Part shown: positions 17,905-26,557 of the stretch, one piece after another | How the letters are laid out: each line of letters starts with the position of its first letter | Position numbering within the stretch: position 1 is the stretch's first letter | Made by a program: the position numbers and the translations under genes | The notes under the pieces: model-generated | Database searches by the model: none | Told to the model about the DNA's origin: nothing | The model's input: only the letters and a program-made list of their open reading frames with translations | Assembly (NCBI GenBank): GCA_002070565.1 | Contig: MWDM01000001.1 | Span: forward strand, 1-64,000 | DNA: 64,000 nt | Reading direction: 5' to 3' | Source of the DNA: Bacteroidetes bacterium ADurb.Bin139 | Lineage (GTDB): Bacteria; Bacteroidota; Bacteroidia; Bacteroidales; UBA932

Positions 17905-19244
17905 TATTTTGTTGTTCTGACAGTTGTCGTAGCCGACAAACCGTTAGCTCTTACCGTATAGGCAGAGCCTTCTGCCAAATCATGCATAAAAGCCTCTTCC
18001 ACGGTGGGAAAATACTGCCTGTAGGTGCTGATCAGGCGATCGCATTCTTCTTCAAGAGAAGGATCGGCCTGTTTTGCTTTTACAAAATAATCCACAGCTA
18101 CCCAAAAATTGGCGCGTGCATCAATATCGGGCATTTCTCCGTCGCGGACTTTTGCAATGGCCCAGATGTGACCCATCAAAAGGTAAGCTTTTCCCTTTAA
18201 TCCCGGGTTGAACTCAAAAGACTGGAGTGCGTACTGTGCAGCAGCGGTATAATTGTTGATCTTTTTGTAGTAGAAAGTGCCCAATTCCAGTAAATACTCA
18301 CCTTTAGTTGTGGTGTCTACAGACTCTGAATTGATGGCATTCTTGAGGAACATGACGGCATCATCGTTGATATCCCGGGCCGAACACAAGCGGTACAGGT
18401 AATAGGCCGAGTTGTAGGACGGCTCTATTTTGTACAGGCTCTGAACGGCATTGAAGAACAGGTCGGAACTTTCACATCCTGCATTAGAAAGCAATTGTAC
18501 AACACGTCTTACATAGCTTATGTCTGTGCAATTCTGTTCAAAGCGCGGCTCAAACAGGGCAATCAGATTGTCGCAATCTGCTACTCCGCTGACGGCAAAA
18601 AGCGTTTCAAAACTGTTGCGGGCTTCTGTCATGGCTTCGCTTTGATCAACCTGGCTTTTTTTATCAAACAAAGCGCTTCCCTGCTCATATACGTTAATAA
18701 CGTCTTCTGCTGTAAGTTTTCCTTCCTTGAAAAGGCTGGATGCATACTGCATGTTAAGGACAAGAATGTTTTGATCTGTTTGTTCTTTTCCAAATTTAAC
18801 CACATCCTGGAGTGCCGCGAAAATTTTCATGTCGTCTCCCTTGTAATAGGTGGCCATGTCATAAGCCTTGAATGTATAGGCACTTAAACGGGCTTTTGTG
18901 GCAGGGAATTTTTCAATTCTTATATCATACATCAGGATGAGAGAATCAACCAGTTCTTTTCTGTATTTATCGTCTTTTGTCTGGTTAATCATGAATTTAA
19001 TAATATTTTGCCCATCCTGATATAAGGATTGTGTTACCCCTTTTGGACATACTTTAAGTGCTCCCCTCCAGGAAGGAAGGGCTTCTTTCATGTTCCCGTT
19101 CTTGTAGTATTCTTTATAAAAATTCAAATACCTTACGCACGCCACGCTGTCTTCCGGTGTAGCACCAAACTTTCCCGACTGAGCATAGCTTTGCGTTATA
19201 AAAGCGAACATGAACAAAGAAAATAGGATTCCGATTTTTTTCAT
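17904..19244 (-). CDS. Exported tetratricopeptide-repeat protein
   Basis: 446 residues with a Sec signal peptide (ILFSLFMFAFITQSYAQ). The rest is helical with TPR-like units, e.g. CVRYLNFYKEYYKNGNMKEALPSWRGAL, the AYYLYRLCSARDINDDAVMFLKNAI segment, and a later pair around YALQSFEFNPGLKGKAYLLMGHIW. No catalytic motif is seen; a periplasmic scaffold role is an inference. It sits 11 nt after the outer-membrane barrel gene and overlaps lptC by 1 nt, so the four envelope genes appear to be one operon. Confidence 0.85.
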   Translation of the reverse strand: MKKIGILFSLFMFAFITQSYAQSGKFGATPEDSVACVRYLNFYKEYYKNGNMKEALPSWRGALKVCPKGVTQSLYQDGQNIIKFMINQTKDDKYRKELVDSLILMYDIRIEKFPATKARLSAYTFKAYDMATYYKGDDMKIFAALQDVVKFGKEQTDQNILVLNMQYASSLFKEGKLTAEDVINVYEQGSALFDKKSQVDQSEAMTEARNSFETLFAVSGVADCDNLIALFEPRFEQNCTDISYVRRVVQLLSNAGCESSDLFFNAVQSLYKIEPSYNSAYYLYRLCSARDINDDAVMFLKNAINSESVDTTTKGEYLLELGTFYYKKINNYTAAAQYALQSFEFNPGLKGKAYLLMGHIWAIAKVRDGEMPDIDARANFWVAVDYFVKAKQADPSLEEECDRLISTYRQYFPTVEEAFMHDLAEGSAYTVRANGLSATTTVRTTK

Positions 19245-19255
19245 TTTTGCGTATT

Positions 19256-20563
19256 TTAATTGTATCTATGCTTAATAAACCAAATATCGTGCAAATTAAA
19301 GTTCAAAATTAACATAATATACCTTTCCCTGATAAGATTGTTTTCAATATTTCCGCGCTGGCCCGCATCAACAGATACTCCTATGGAATTGTACCAGCGG
19401 TATACCGGCACTGAAAATCCTAATGTCACCCCTATGGCCGTAACCTGATTCCCGTTGAGCATCATGTAGGACTGGTCGTAATAAGCGCCCATACGATAAG
19501 TCCACCGGCGCATAAAATAACGGATGCTGTATCGGTCGGGGGTAAATTCAAACCCGGCTTTCAATGTTCTGCTTAATGCCGGTTCAAAAAGAACCCCGGG
19601 GGTTGCTGCAAAATTTGATTTTCTCCAGTCTGATTGGGTATAATCTGCCCCAAAAACCCATTTGTCCCTTTTGCGGATGGAAAAACCCACCGTCCATTCC
19701 ATGGGAATGGACATTTGAGACCCCTGGCTGATCATGGAATAAACCGTATCTATGACGGAACCCCTCTCTACCTTAGCAAACCTTGTAACATCTCCGCGGA
19801 GTTTTGCCCCGGGCTGGAATGTGGCGCCTACCGTAAACGAGGTGCCTGGAGAGACATTTCCGAAAGCCTGCACTCCAAACTGCGCTCCAAATGATCCGAT
19901 CACAATGTCATAGCCGGTCTTCAGTGTCCCGTATAATTCCGGATTAGAAAGGGATACGGCCTGTGCGTTTTTTTCAATATTCCCGAAATAAAACATGCCC
20001 TGGGCCCCTACTGACAGGTGGCGGAAAAAAGTGGCCGAAAAAGCAGCGAAGGCCTGGTTTATGCTTCCCTGTCCATAATGGAAATAGCGGAAAGAACCTA
20101 TGTTTGCCAGGATGTCTTCCCTGGATTCGTCTTCTACAAAGCGATATCCCACGTTGCTGTAGGGGATGATTCCCAGTTGCATGGCAGAACTTTTCCATAC
20201 AGGAAAAGACAGGATAATATGATGCATATTAAAGGCATTGTAAGCAGAAGAGCGTGTTCCGTCGGTGTTTATGAAATTTTTTTGCATCAACCCAAAATCG
20301 AGCATAAAGGACAGGGAATCACGTGATGAAGCCGAAGCCGGGTTCAGGTAGTTGATGTAGCGGTTATCCCGCAATCCCGCTCCGATCCCGCCCATGCCTC
20401 TGTTCAGGGAAGTACCCGGTCTGGTTACCTCTCCCACACCAAACATGGAATAGGGGGTATAGGTGCCTAATGCATCGGTAAAGTTCTGTGCTGCAGTTCT
20501 GGCCGTTCCAATGAGCAGGAACAGGCAGGAAAAAGCCAGAATCCGGAATCCTGTTTTTTGCAT
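19256..20563 (-). CDS. Outer-membrane beta-barrel protein
   Basis: 435 residues with a signal peptide (RILAFSCLFLLIGTARTAAQ). The mature part opens with YTPYSMFGVGEV and RGMGGIGAGLRDNRYINYLNPASAS, a pattern of FadL/PorV-like Bacteroidota barrels, then alternating amphipathic strands (e.g. WTVGFSIRKRDKWVFGADYTQSDWR) to a C-terminal aromatic/basic strand. The substrate is unknown. I placed the start at ATG 20563 rather than 26 codons earlier because a promoter-like pair lies just upstream: TTTG, 19 nt, then GACATTTG ending 6 nt before this ATG. First gene of the lptC operon, 22 nt after mfd. Confidence 0.85.
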   Translation of the reverse strand: MQKTGFRILAFSCLFLLIGTARTAAQNFTDALGTYTPYSMFGVGEVTRPGTSLNRGMGGIGAGLRDNRYINYLNPASASSRDSLSFMLDFGLMQKNFINTDGTRSSAYNAFNMHHIILSFPVWKSSAMQLGIIPYSNVGYRFVEDESREDILANIGSFRYFHYGQGSINQAFAAFSATFFRHLSVGAQGMFYFGNIEKNAQAVSLSNPELYGTLKTGYDIVIGSFGAQFGVQAFGNVSPGTSFTVGATFQPGAKLRGDVTRFAKVERGSVIDTVYSMISQGSQMSIPMEWTVGFSIRKRDKWVFGADYTQSDWRKSNFAATPGVLFEPALSRTLKAGFEFTPDRYSIRYFMRRWTYRMGAYYDQSYMMLNGNQVTAIGVTLGFSVPVYRWYNSIGVSVDAGQRGNIENNLIRERYIMLILNFNLHDIWFIKHRYN

Positions 20564-20569
20564 AGCTTG

Positions 20570-20600
20570 CAAATGTCGCACTTTTTCAGGGTTTTGCAAA
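20570..20600 (-). promoter_or_regulatory. Candidate -33/-7 promoter for the OMP-TPR-lptC-ppiD operon
   Basis: On the minus strand, TTTG (20600-20597) is followed after exactly 19 nt by GACATTTG (20577-20570). That is the Bacteroidota -33/-7 layout with one mismatch in the -7 box. It ends 6 nt before the OMP start. Confidence 0.45.
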
Positions 20601-23600
20601 TATTTTAAAAAAATTGTACGCTGCTTCAACACTGTTAACATGAGGTATTTTCACAAACAGTTTATTTTTTTGTTCCTTAACCTGGAAATTTTTGGGATTC
20701 AATGATATATAATTCAGAATATCTGAAAATTGTTTCGATTTGTAATACGCTGACTGCTGGTCTGAAATGAAATATGCAAGCATTATGCCGTTTTTAAGCA
20801 CAACACGCTCAAATCCTGTCCGTGCGGCCATTTGCCTTAACCTGACAATAAATCCAAGTTGTCTGAACTGTTCCGGTATGGGCCCGAACCTGTCTTCAAG
20901 GGACGCAAAGAAACGCTGCAGCCGGTCTTCGTCCTTTATGTTGTCCAATTCCTTGTATAGCCGGATTTTTTCAGCAACCTGCCCTATGTAATCATCGGGA
21001 ATCATTACTTCAATGTCTGTTTCAATGGTACAATTGACGGCTGCCGGTTTTCCCTCACATGCAGGATTCAGCTCGGCCAGAGCTTCTTCCAGTATGCGCT
21101 GGTAGGCTTCAAAGCCCATCTGGAGAATAAAACCGCTTTGTTCTCCCCCCAACAGGTTCCCGGCCCCGCGGATATCCAAATCCTGCATGGCAATGTTAAG
21201 ACCGCTTCCCAATTCTGTAAAGGATTCCAGCGCTTTAAGCCTTCTTTTGGCGTCTTCTCCCAGGTTGACGTCTTTGGGCACCAGCAGGTAACAATAGGCT
21301 TTCCTGTTGGAACGTCCTACCCGGCCCCTCATCTGGTGCAGGTCGCTCAATCCGAACCGGTGTGCCCGGTTAATGATTATGGTGTTGCAATTGGGAATAT
21401 CTATCCCGTTTTCTATGATAGAGGTGGAGAGCAATAAATCGTAATCCCCACAAATAAAATCGAGCAGGATTTTTTCCATGGCCCTGGGAGGCATTTGTCC
21501 ATGAACAATCGAAATTCTTAGGCCGGGACGTATTTGCCGCAGGGTATCGGCCACATTTTCAATGTCCATGATGCGGTTGTGGACAAAAAAAATCTGCCCT
21601 CCCCTTTCAAGTTCGCGGTCTATGGCCTCTCCTATGATTTCCTGGTCAAAAACCTGTACTTCCGTATGAATCGGAAGCCGATTGGAAGGCGGAGTCTGCA
21701 TGATGGATAAATCCCTGGCTCCCATCAGGGAAAACTGCAAAGTCCGGGGTATGGGGGTGGCCGTCATGGTCAGGGTATCCACATTGACTTTCATCTGTTT
21801 GAGCTTTTCCTTGGCTGCAACGCCAAATTTTTGTTCTTCATCAATGATAAGTAGGCCGAGGTCCTTAAACAGCACATCCTTGTTGAGCAGCCGGTGTGTC
21901 CCGATAATGATGTCAATGGTTCCCGCCTCGAGCTGCTGAAGAATTTCTTTAGTCTGGGCAGGTGTTTTAAGGCGGGAAATGAACTGGGTTGTAACCGGAA
22001 ATTCGGCCAGCCTCTCGCAGACCGTCTGGTAATGCTGCAGGGCCAGAATGGTTGTGGGAACCAGGAAGGCCACCTGCTTTCCGTCGGTAACGGCTTTAAA
22101 GGCAGCCCGTATGGCAACTTCTGTTTTCCCAAATCCCACATCCCCGCATATCAGACGGTCCATGGGATAGGGCTTTTCCATATCTTCCTTGACCTGTTGT
22201 GTTGCCAGGAGCTGGTCCGGCGTGTCTTCAAAAAGAAAAGAAGCTTCCAGCTGGTTTTGCAGATAGGTATCTGCAGAGAACGCAAACCCTTTTGCAGCAG
22301 TTCTTTCAGAATAGAGTTTAATCAGCTCGCCGGCTATATCCTTTACCTTTTTCTTGGTTTGTTGCTTGATTCTGTTCCAGGCCCCGCTCCCCAGCCTGGA
22401 TATCCTGGGCGGTTCACTGTCTTTGCTTTTGAACCTGGCAATTCTGTGAAGTCCGTGAATGCTTACGTACAGGGCATCGTTGTCCTGATAAATGAGTTTG
22501 ACGGCTTCCTGAACCTTTCCGTTGTTGTTGATCTTGACCAGGCCGGCGAATATCCCTACCCCATGGTCAATGTGGACCACATAATCTCCTATCCTGAACC
22601 CGGACAGATCATTGATGGTGATCTGTTCGCTCTTTTGTACGGCCCTTCTCAGGTATACCCTGTGAATACGCTGGAATAGCTGGTGGTCTGTATAATAGCT
22701 AATCTTATTGTAATGGTCTGTAAAACCTTCGTGTAAGGAAAATTCCTGGTACTGTACCAAATCGTCAGGACAGTCCAGGCTTCGAAAAATTTCCTGCAGT
22801 CTTCTTATCTGAGCCCGGTTTTCACTCAAGATAAAGACCTGGTATCCCTTTTCCTTTCTTGTCTGAATGTCTTTGACAAGCAAGGCGAAATTCTTGTTGA
22901 TCACCGGCTGGGGCGTAGTCTGGTAAAGGATCTTCTGTCCTTCTTCTGTCAGTGGATTTATGGCAATCACCGGGATGTTTGCCGGGATGTTTACGGCTTG
23001 TTCGTGGAACAGCCAGACCAGGGCATTGCCTTGAATCATTTCAAGCAAAGACTGGTCTCCTTCCAGCCGGGGTATTATGCTTATAGTGTTGCGCTCTTCT
23101 ATGGATAATTGGGTATTCTGGTCAAATATCCTGATGTTTTCTACCTGGTCCCCAAAAAAATTGATCCTGCAGGGCCGGTTTTCTGCATAGGAAAAAACGT
23201 CCAGAATACTCCCCCTGACAGCAAATTGTCCCGGTTCGCTGACAAAGTCGGTTTTTTCGAATCGTGCCTGAAAAAGTATTTCTTTGATCTCCTGGTGCGA
23301 TATTATCTGGCCTTTCCGGATATCCAGAGATCCTGTCTCCAGGATTTCTTTTTCAGGAATACCCTCCTGCAGCGCTTTGGGATAAGTTACCAGCAGGATA
23401 TCTGAAGGTTTCCTGTAAAATTCTGCAACTGCGCCAAGGGCCATGGTCCGTTGCACCTGGAAAGACTCATCGGGCCTGGCTGTTTTTCCTGTTCCCCTGT
23501 ATGAAGCCGGGAACAGATACACGCACTGGTAACCCAGCAAAACAGAAAGGTCTGCGGATGCGTAAGAAGCTTCTGTTGAATTTTCAAGTATCAGCACATG

Positions 23601-23750
23601 GATCCTGCCGGGTGCCTTTTTGACTAAGGATGCAATGGGAAAATAGATGGCAGATCCGGCAAGTCCTTTTAACAATAGGTTTTCCGTTGCGTTTTCGCTG
23701 TGCTTTTTTTCAAGAAATGCCTGTATTTCCCGTACATCAAAGTCTGTCAT
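20586..23750 (-). CDS. mfd: Transcription-repair coupling factor Mfd
   Basis: 1054 residues. It removes RNA polymerase stalled at lesions and recruits UvrA. The layout is a UvrB-homology region (N-terminal third), the RNAP-interaction domain (about 380-450, IGDYVVHIDHGVGIFAGLVKI), a RecG-like translocase with Walker A CGDVGFGKTEVA and DEEQ box LLIIDEEQKFGV, helicase motif VI HQMRGRVGRSNRKAYCYLL, and the C-terminal TRCF domain. This is shorter than E. coli Mfd (about 1150), as usual in Bacteroidota. The 5' end overlaps the C45 hydrolase gene by 14 nt. Confidence 0.97.
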   Translation of the reverse strand: MTDFDVREIQAFLEKKHSENATENLLLKGLAGSAIYFPIASLVKKAPGRIHVLILENSTEASYASADLSVLLGYQCVYLFPASYRGTGKTARPDESFQVQRTMALGAVAEFYRKPSDILLVTYPKALQEGIPEKEILETGSLDIRKGQIISHQEIKEILFQARFEKTDFVSEPGQFAVRGSILDVFSYAENRPCRINFFGDQVENIRIFDQNTQLSIEERNTISIIPRLEGDQSLLEMIQGNALVWLFHEQAVNIPANIPVIAINPLTEEGQKILYQTTPQPVINKNFALLVKDIQTRKEKGYQVFILSENRAQIRRLQEIFRSLDCPDDLVQYQEFSLHEGFTDHYNKISYYTDHQLFQRIHRVYLRRAVQKSEQITINDLSGFRIGDYVVHIDHGVGIFAGLVKINNNGKVQEAVKLIYQDNDALYVSIHGLHRIARFKSKDSEPPRISRLGSGAWNRIKQQTKKKVKDIAGELIKLYSERTAAKGFAFSADTYLQNQLEASFLFEDTPDQLLATQQVKEDMEKPYPMDRLICGDVGFGKTEVAIRAAFKAVTDGKQVAFLVPTTILALQHYQTVCERLAEFPVTTQFISRLKTPAQTKEILQQLEAGTIDIIIGTHRLLNKDVLFKDLGLLIIDEEQKFGVAAKEKLKQMKVNVDTLTMTATPIPRTLQFSLMGARDLSIMQTPPSNRLPIHTEVQVFDQEIIGEAIDRELERGGQIFFVHNRIMDIENVADTLRQIRPGLRISIVHGQMPPRAMEKILLDFICGDYDLLLSTSIIENGIDIPNCNTIIINRAHRFGLSDLHQMRGRVGRSNRKAYCYLLVPKDVNLGEDAKRRLKALESFTELGSGLNIAMQDLDIRGAGNLLGGEQSGFILQMGFEAYQRILEEALAELNPACEGKPAAVNCTIETDIEVMIPDDYIGQVAEKIRLYKELDNIKDEDRLQRFFASLEDRFGPIPEQFRQLGFIVRLRQMAARTGFERVVLKNGIMLAYFISDQQSAYYKSKQFSDILNYISLNPKNFQVKEQKNKLFVKIPHVNSVEAAYNFFKIFAKP

Positions 23751-24963
23751 ACGTTTCTTCGATCATGGCCGAGATTTCTTTGTACATCTCTTCTACTTTG
23801 TTTTTTGCCAGTTTTTTTCCCGTAAGACCTTCTTTTTCAAGGGTGGCAATAAGTGTTTCGTATTTTTCAAAAAGTATTGATTTCAGGATGGCAAGCTGCT
23901 GCATAAAGCCTGTGCCCCGGCTGTTATGAATTAAAGAAAAATGCATATAACGCGGACCGTTTCCTCTTTCCACGGAAAATACCCGGTGCTTGAGCGCAAC
24001 GGCTTTTTCACACAAGGGAGAACGGTTGTTTTCCCCTTGTCCCAGGAGCAGGGCGGGCTGGCTTGCTCCCATTTGCACCCACAGGGGAATACACACTCCG
24101 GCGGGGGGATATCCCATCACCGTCCACATGATGGTTTTAAGAGGATCTTCCCCCGGCTTGACCCCTTCTATCACCACAGAACAGGTGCTCGAGCGGCGGG
24201 GAATGAAGTCCTGGTCTATAAACCATCCTTTTGCGTTTTGCGGGGAAAAAACAGGATCACAAAGATCCATTCCCAGAAATGCATGGTAAAAAGAGCGGGA
24301 AACATGGCTGAAAATCCATTGCGGGGTAAAATCCATGGAGGACGATTTTTGCAAAAAAAGATCGCTGGCCGTTATATACCGCATGTATCCCGCTCCCTGG
24401 CCTATTCTTCCGGTGTAGGAAAAATTGGTATAAACCAGGTACCCGTTTGGCGCATTGCGGGGGTCATTAGCGTCTACCTTAACCCAGGAATGGTTGTTGA
24501 CCTCGTAATAAGCAGCCCCTCCCAAAGCGTCTATAACACCAAAATTGGCTTCTACCCTCATGGGTCTGGATAGCGTATCCAGAAAACGTTCAAAATCCTC
24601 AAGATCTGCACAAATTTCCAATGCCCTGAACATGAGTTTCCCTTCGTGATCCATATCCTCCACCTGATCATCCTTTAAATTGTAGGAGGCTGTATTCATA
24701 ATGGAAAAACCTGCCTTATTGGTGCCAATCCATGCTGCTTCCCCTTTATCGGGAGCATCTACAAGGGCCAGAAAATCATATTTTCCGGTATTGAAATAAG
24801 CTATGCGGTTTTGTTCCTGGCCGGTATCCCTGTGTTTCCATAACAATGGCTTACCGTTAGCGGTCACTTTTCCCGTTATGATAGCCGAGGTGCATGCCTG
24901 TGACCGGATGGTTACGAAAACAAGAAATAGGCTAAAAACGGCAAAAAAAAGGCTTTTCTTCAT
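23737..24963 (-). CDS. C45-type Ntn-hydrolase (acyltransferase/amidase-like), exported
   Basis: 408 residues. The signal peptide (SLFFAVFSLFLVFVTIRSQA) ends directly before Cys24 in A-CTSAIITGK. In the NTN-hydrolase fold a new N-terminal Cys acts as nucleophile, so signal removal may itself expose the active residue. GKPLLWKHRD and WIGTNKAGFSIMNTASYN match the C45/choloylglycine-hydrolase-like family. Likely reaction: cleavage or transfer of a linear amide or acyl bond in the periplasm; substrate unknown (acylated amino acids, bile-salt-like amides or penicillin-like compounds are all possible). It sits between ruvB (11 nt) and mfd (14-nt overlap). Confidence 0.8.
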   Translation of the reverse strand: MKKSLFFAVFSLFLVFVTIRSQACTSAIITGKVTANGKPLLWKHRDTGQEQNRIAYFNTGKYDFLALVDAPDKGEAAWIGTNKAGFSIMNTASYNLKDDQVEDMDHEGKLMFRALEICADLEDFERFLDTLSRPMRVEANFGVIDALGGAAYYEVNNHSWVKVDANDPRNAPNGYLVYTNFSYTGRIGQGAGYMRYITASDLFLQKSSSMDFTPQWIFSHVSRSFYHAFLGMDLCDPVFSPQNAKGWFIDQDFIPRRSSTCSVVIEGVKPGEDPLKTIMWTVMGYPPAGVCIPLWVQMGASQPALLLGQGENNRSPLCEKAVALKHRVFSVERGNGPRYMHFSLIHNSRGTGFMQQLAILKSILFEKYETLIATLEKEGLTGKKLAKNKVEEMYKEISAMIEETYDRL

Positions 24964-24974
24964 GGCAAATCTTC

Positions 24975-25988
24975 TTAAAATAGTGTGTTGGTTTCTGTTG
25001 GAAATACTCCTACGTGCTCGTAGGCGAGCTTTGTTGCTTCTCTTCCCCTGGGTGTTCTCTGCAAAAAACCTTCCTTGATAAGGAAAGGTTCATAGACTTC
25101 TTCCAGGGTCCCTACTTCCTCGCTTACTGCAGTAGCTATGGTACCTATACCCACAGGACCTCCGTTGAATTTGTGGATGATGGTGGATAATATTTTATTA
25201 TCCATCTGGTCCAGCCCCCTTTTATCAATATTGAGGGCATTAAGGGCATATTGCGTTATGGATGTGTCTATCTTTCCTGAACCTTTTACCTGGGCAAAGT
25301 CCCTCACCCTTCTGAGCAGGGAATTGGCAATCCTGGGTGTTCCCCTGCTGCGGGAAGCAATTTCCCGGGCGGCCTTTTCTTCAATTTCCACCTGCAGTAT
25401 GGATGCAGACCGCAGCACAATCTGCAGCAACACAGAGGCGTCGTAATATTCCAGATGACATTGTATGCCAAAACGCGCCCTGAGCGGAGAAGTGAGCAGA
25501 CCGCTCCTGGTGGTGGCCCCAACCAGGGTGAATGGTTGCAGGGATATTTGTACCGAACGGGCACCCGGCCCTTTATCCAGCATGATGTCAATGGTAAAAT
25601 CTTCCATGGCAGAATACAGATACTCCTCAACTACAGGGGATAGACGGTGAATCTCGTCTATGAAAAGGACATCCCTCGGCTCCAGTCCTGTAAGCAATCC
25701 CGCCAGGTCACCGGGTTTATCGAGCACCGGACCCGAAGTGATCCGCATTCCTACCCCCATTTCATGGGCTATGATATGGGCAAGCGTTGTTTTCCCTAAT
25801 CCGGGAGGGCCGTGCAAAAGTACATGATCCAGTGATTCATCCCTGAGCATTGCCGCTTTTACAAATACTTTTAGATTATCTGTTATCTTATCCTGACCCG
25901 AGAATTGGGTAAATTCCCTGGGTCTTATCTGTTCTTCAAAATCCTTGTCAATCGTTTCCTTGTTCAGGTGGGGATCAAAATCTGCCAT
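24975..25988 (-). CDS. ruvB: Holliday junction branch-migration ATPase RuvB
   Basis: 337 residues. AAA+ motor that, with RuvA, drives branch migration at Holliday junctions. Walker A is [11 protein letters not shown] (residues 60-70), Walker [12 protein letters not shown] (about 107-117), sensor 1 [10 protein letters not shown], arginine finger region LRARFGIQ, and the winged-helix end [19 protein letters not shown]. ruvA is about 23 kb away here, so the two are not in one operon. Upstream is an AT-rich 200-bp gap with no clear TAnnTTTG box. Confidence 0.97.
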   Translation of the reverse strand: MADFDPHLNKETIDKDFEEQIRPREFTQFSGQDKITDNLKVFVKAAMLRDESLDHVLLHGPPGLGKTTLAHIIAHEMGVGMRITSGPVLDKPGDLAGLLTGLEPRDVLFIDEIHRLSPVVEEYLYSAMEDFTIDIMLDKGPGARSVQISLQPFTLVGATTRSGLLTSPLRARFGIQCHLEYYDASVLLQIVLRSASILQVEIEEKAAREIASRSRGTPRIANSLLRRVRDFAQVKGSGKIDTSITQYALNALNIDKRGLDQMDNKILSTIIHKFNGGPVGIGTIATAVSEEVGTLEEVYEPFLIKEGFLQRTPRGREATKLAYEHVGVFPTETNTLF

Positions 25989-26188
25989 GAAGCAATAATA
26001 TATAAATAATTTTTACTTATAAGGTTTCTATTGTTTATTATATGTTTGTTGATATGTTGAAATAAAACCTTAAATATTAATAATCAATAATTTATGCACT
26101 AATTCCAATAAAAATGATGTTCATATCCCTGTTGGTAAAAAATGTAAAAATTGCGGTTTATCCACAAAATAATATTTATGAACAAAAG
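25989..26188. other. AT-rich intergenic spacer with DnaA-box-like 9-mers
   Basis: About 200 bases, strikingly A+T-rich compared with the flanks. It contains TTATCCACA (26158-26166, a perfect match to the classical DnaA box) and two near matches in the same orientation, TTATGCACT (26092-26100) and TTATGAACA (26176-26184). No gene, tRNA or clear terminator is seen. It probably also holds the ruvB promoter. Confidence 0.35.
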
Positions 26189-26557
26189 TCATTTTTTTAT
26201 ACCCGGTTTAATCAACAGGTTTTGCACAGGAACCAGTGTGGTTATAAACAATAAGCCCGAAGTGATCAAACCTTCGGAAAGTATTGCAATCACAGGGAAG
26301 TATACCCTATAATGGAATTCGGGCGATGTAAACGCCAGGTTGCTCAGTTTGAAAAGGGCAGCTATCAGGGTAACCAATACAGGGACCATCACCTTCCTTT
26401 CGCTTTTTTTGAAGGCCATGATCAGGCAATAGGCCCCGAAGGGGTAAAGCAGGATCCCGGCAGAATTTTCTACAAAATGGAGCAAAAAACCGATTACTGC
26501 TTCTGCCAGTCCCCAACAAACCGCCCAAAATAGTATGATACGAAGGTTATTTTTCAT
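26189..26557 (-). CDS. Small four-helix membrane protein of unknown function
   Basis: 122 residues, mostly hydrophobic, with four likely TM helices (IILFWAVCWGLAEAVIGFLLHF; GILLYPFGAYCLIMAF; VMVPVLVTLIAALFKLSNLAF; PVIAILSEGLITSGLLFITTLVP) and short basic loops. I do not recognise the family. The start overlaps the end of the molybdenum hydroxylase large subunit by 11 nt, so it is probably translated from the same message. A role tied to the enzyme, such as membrane docking or substrate passage, is only a guess from position. Confidence 0.7.
   Translation of the reverse strand: MKNNLRIILFWAVCWGLAEAVIGFLLHFVENSAGILLYPFGAYCLIMAFKKSERKVMVPVLVTLIAALFKLSNLAFTSPEFHYRVYFPVIAILSEGLITSGLLFITTLVPVQNLLIKPGIKK

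Noticed and set aside
25989-26188. Chromosomal origin of replication
   Set aside because: Only one perfect DnaA box, no dnaA or dnaN nearby and no strand switch of genes. Kept only as a modest finding.
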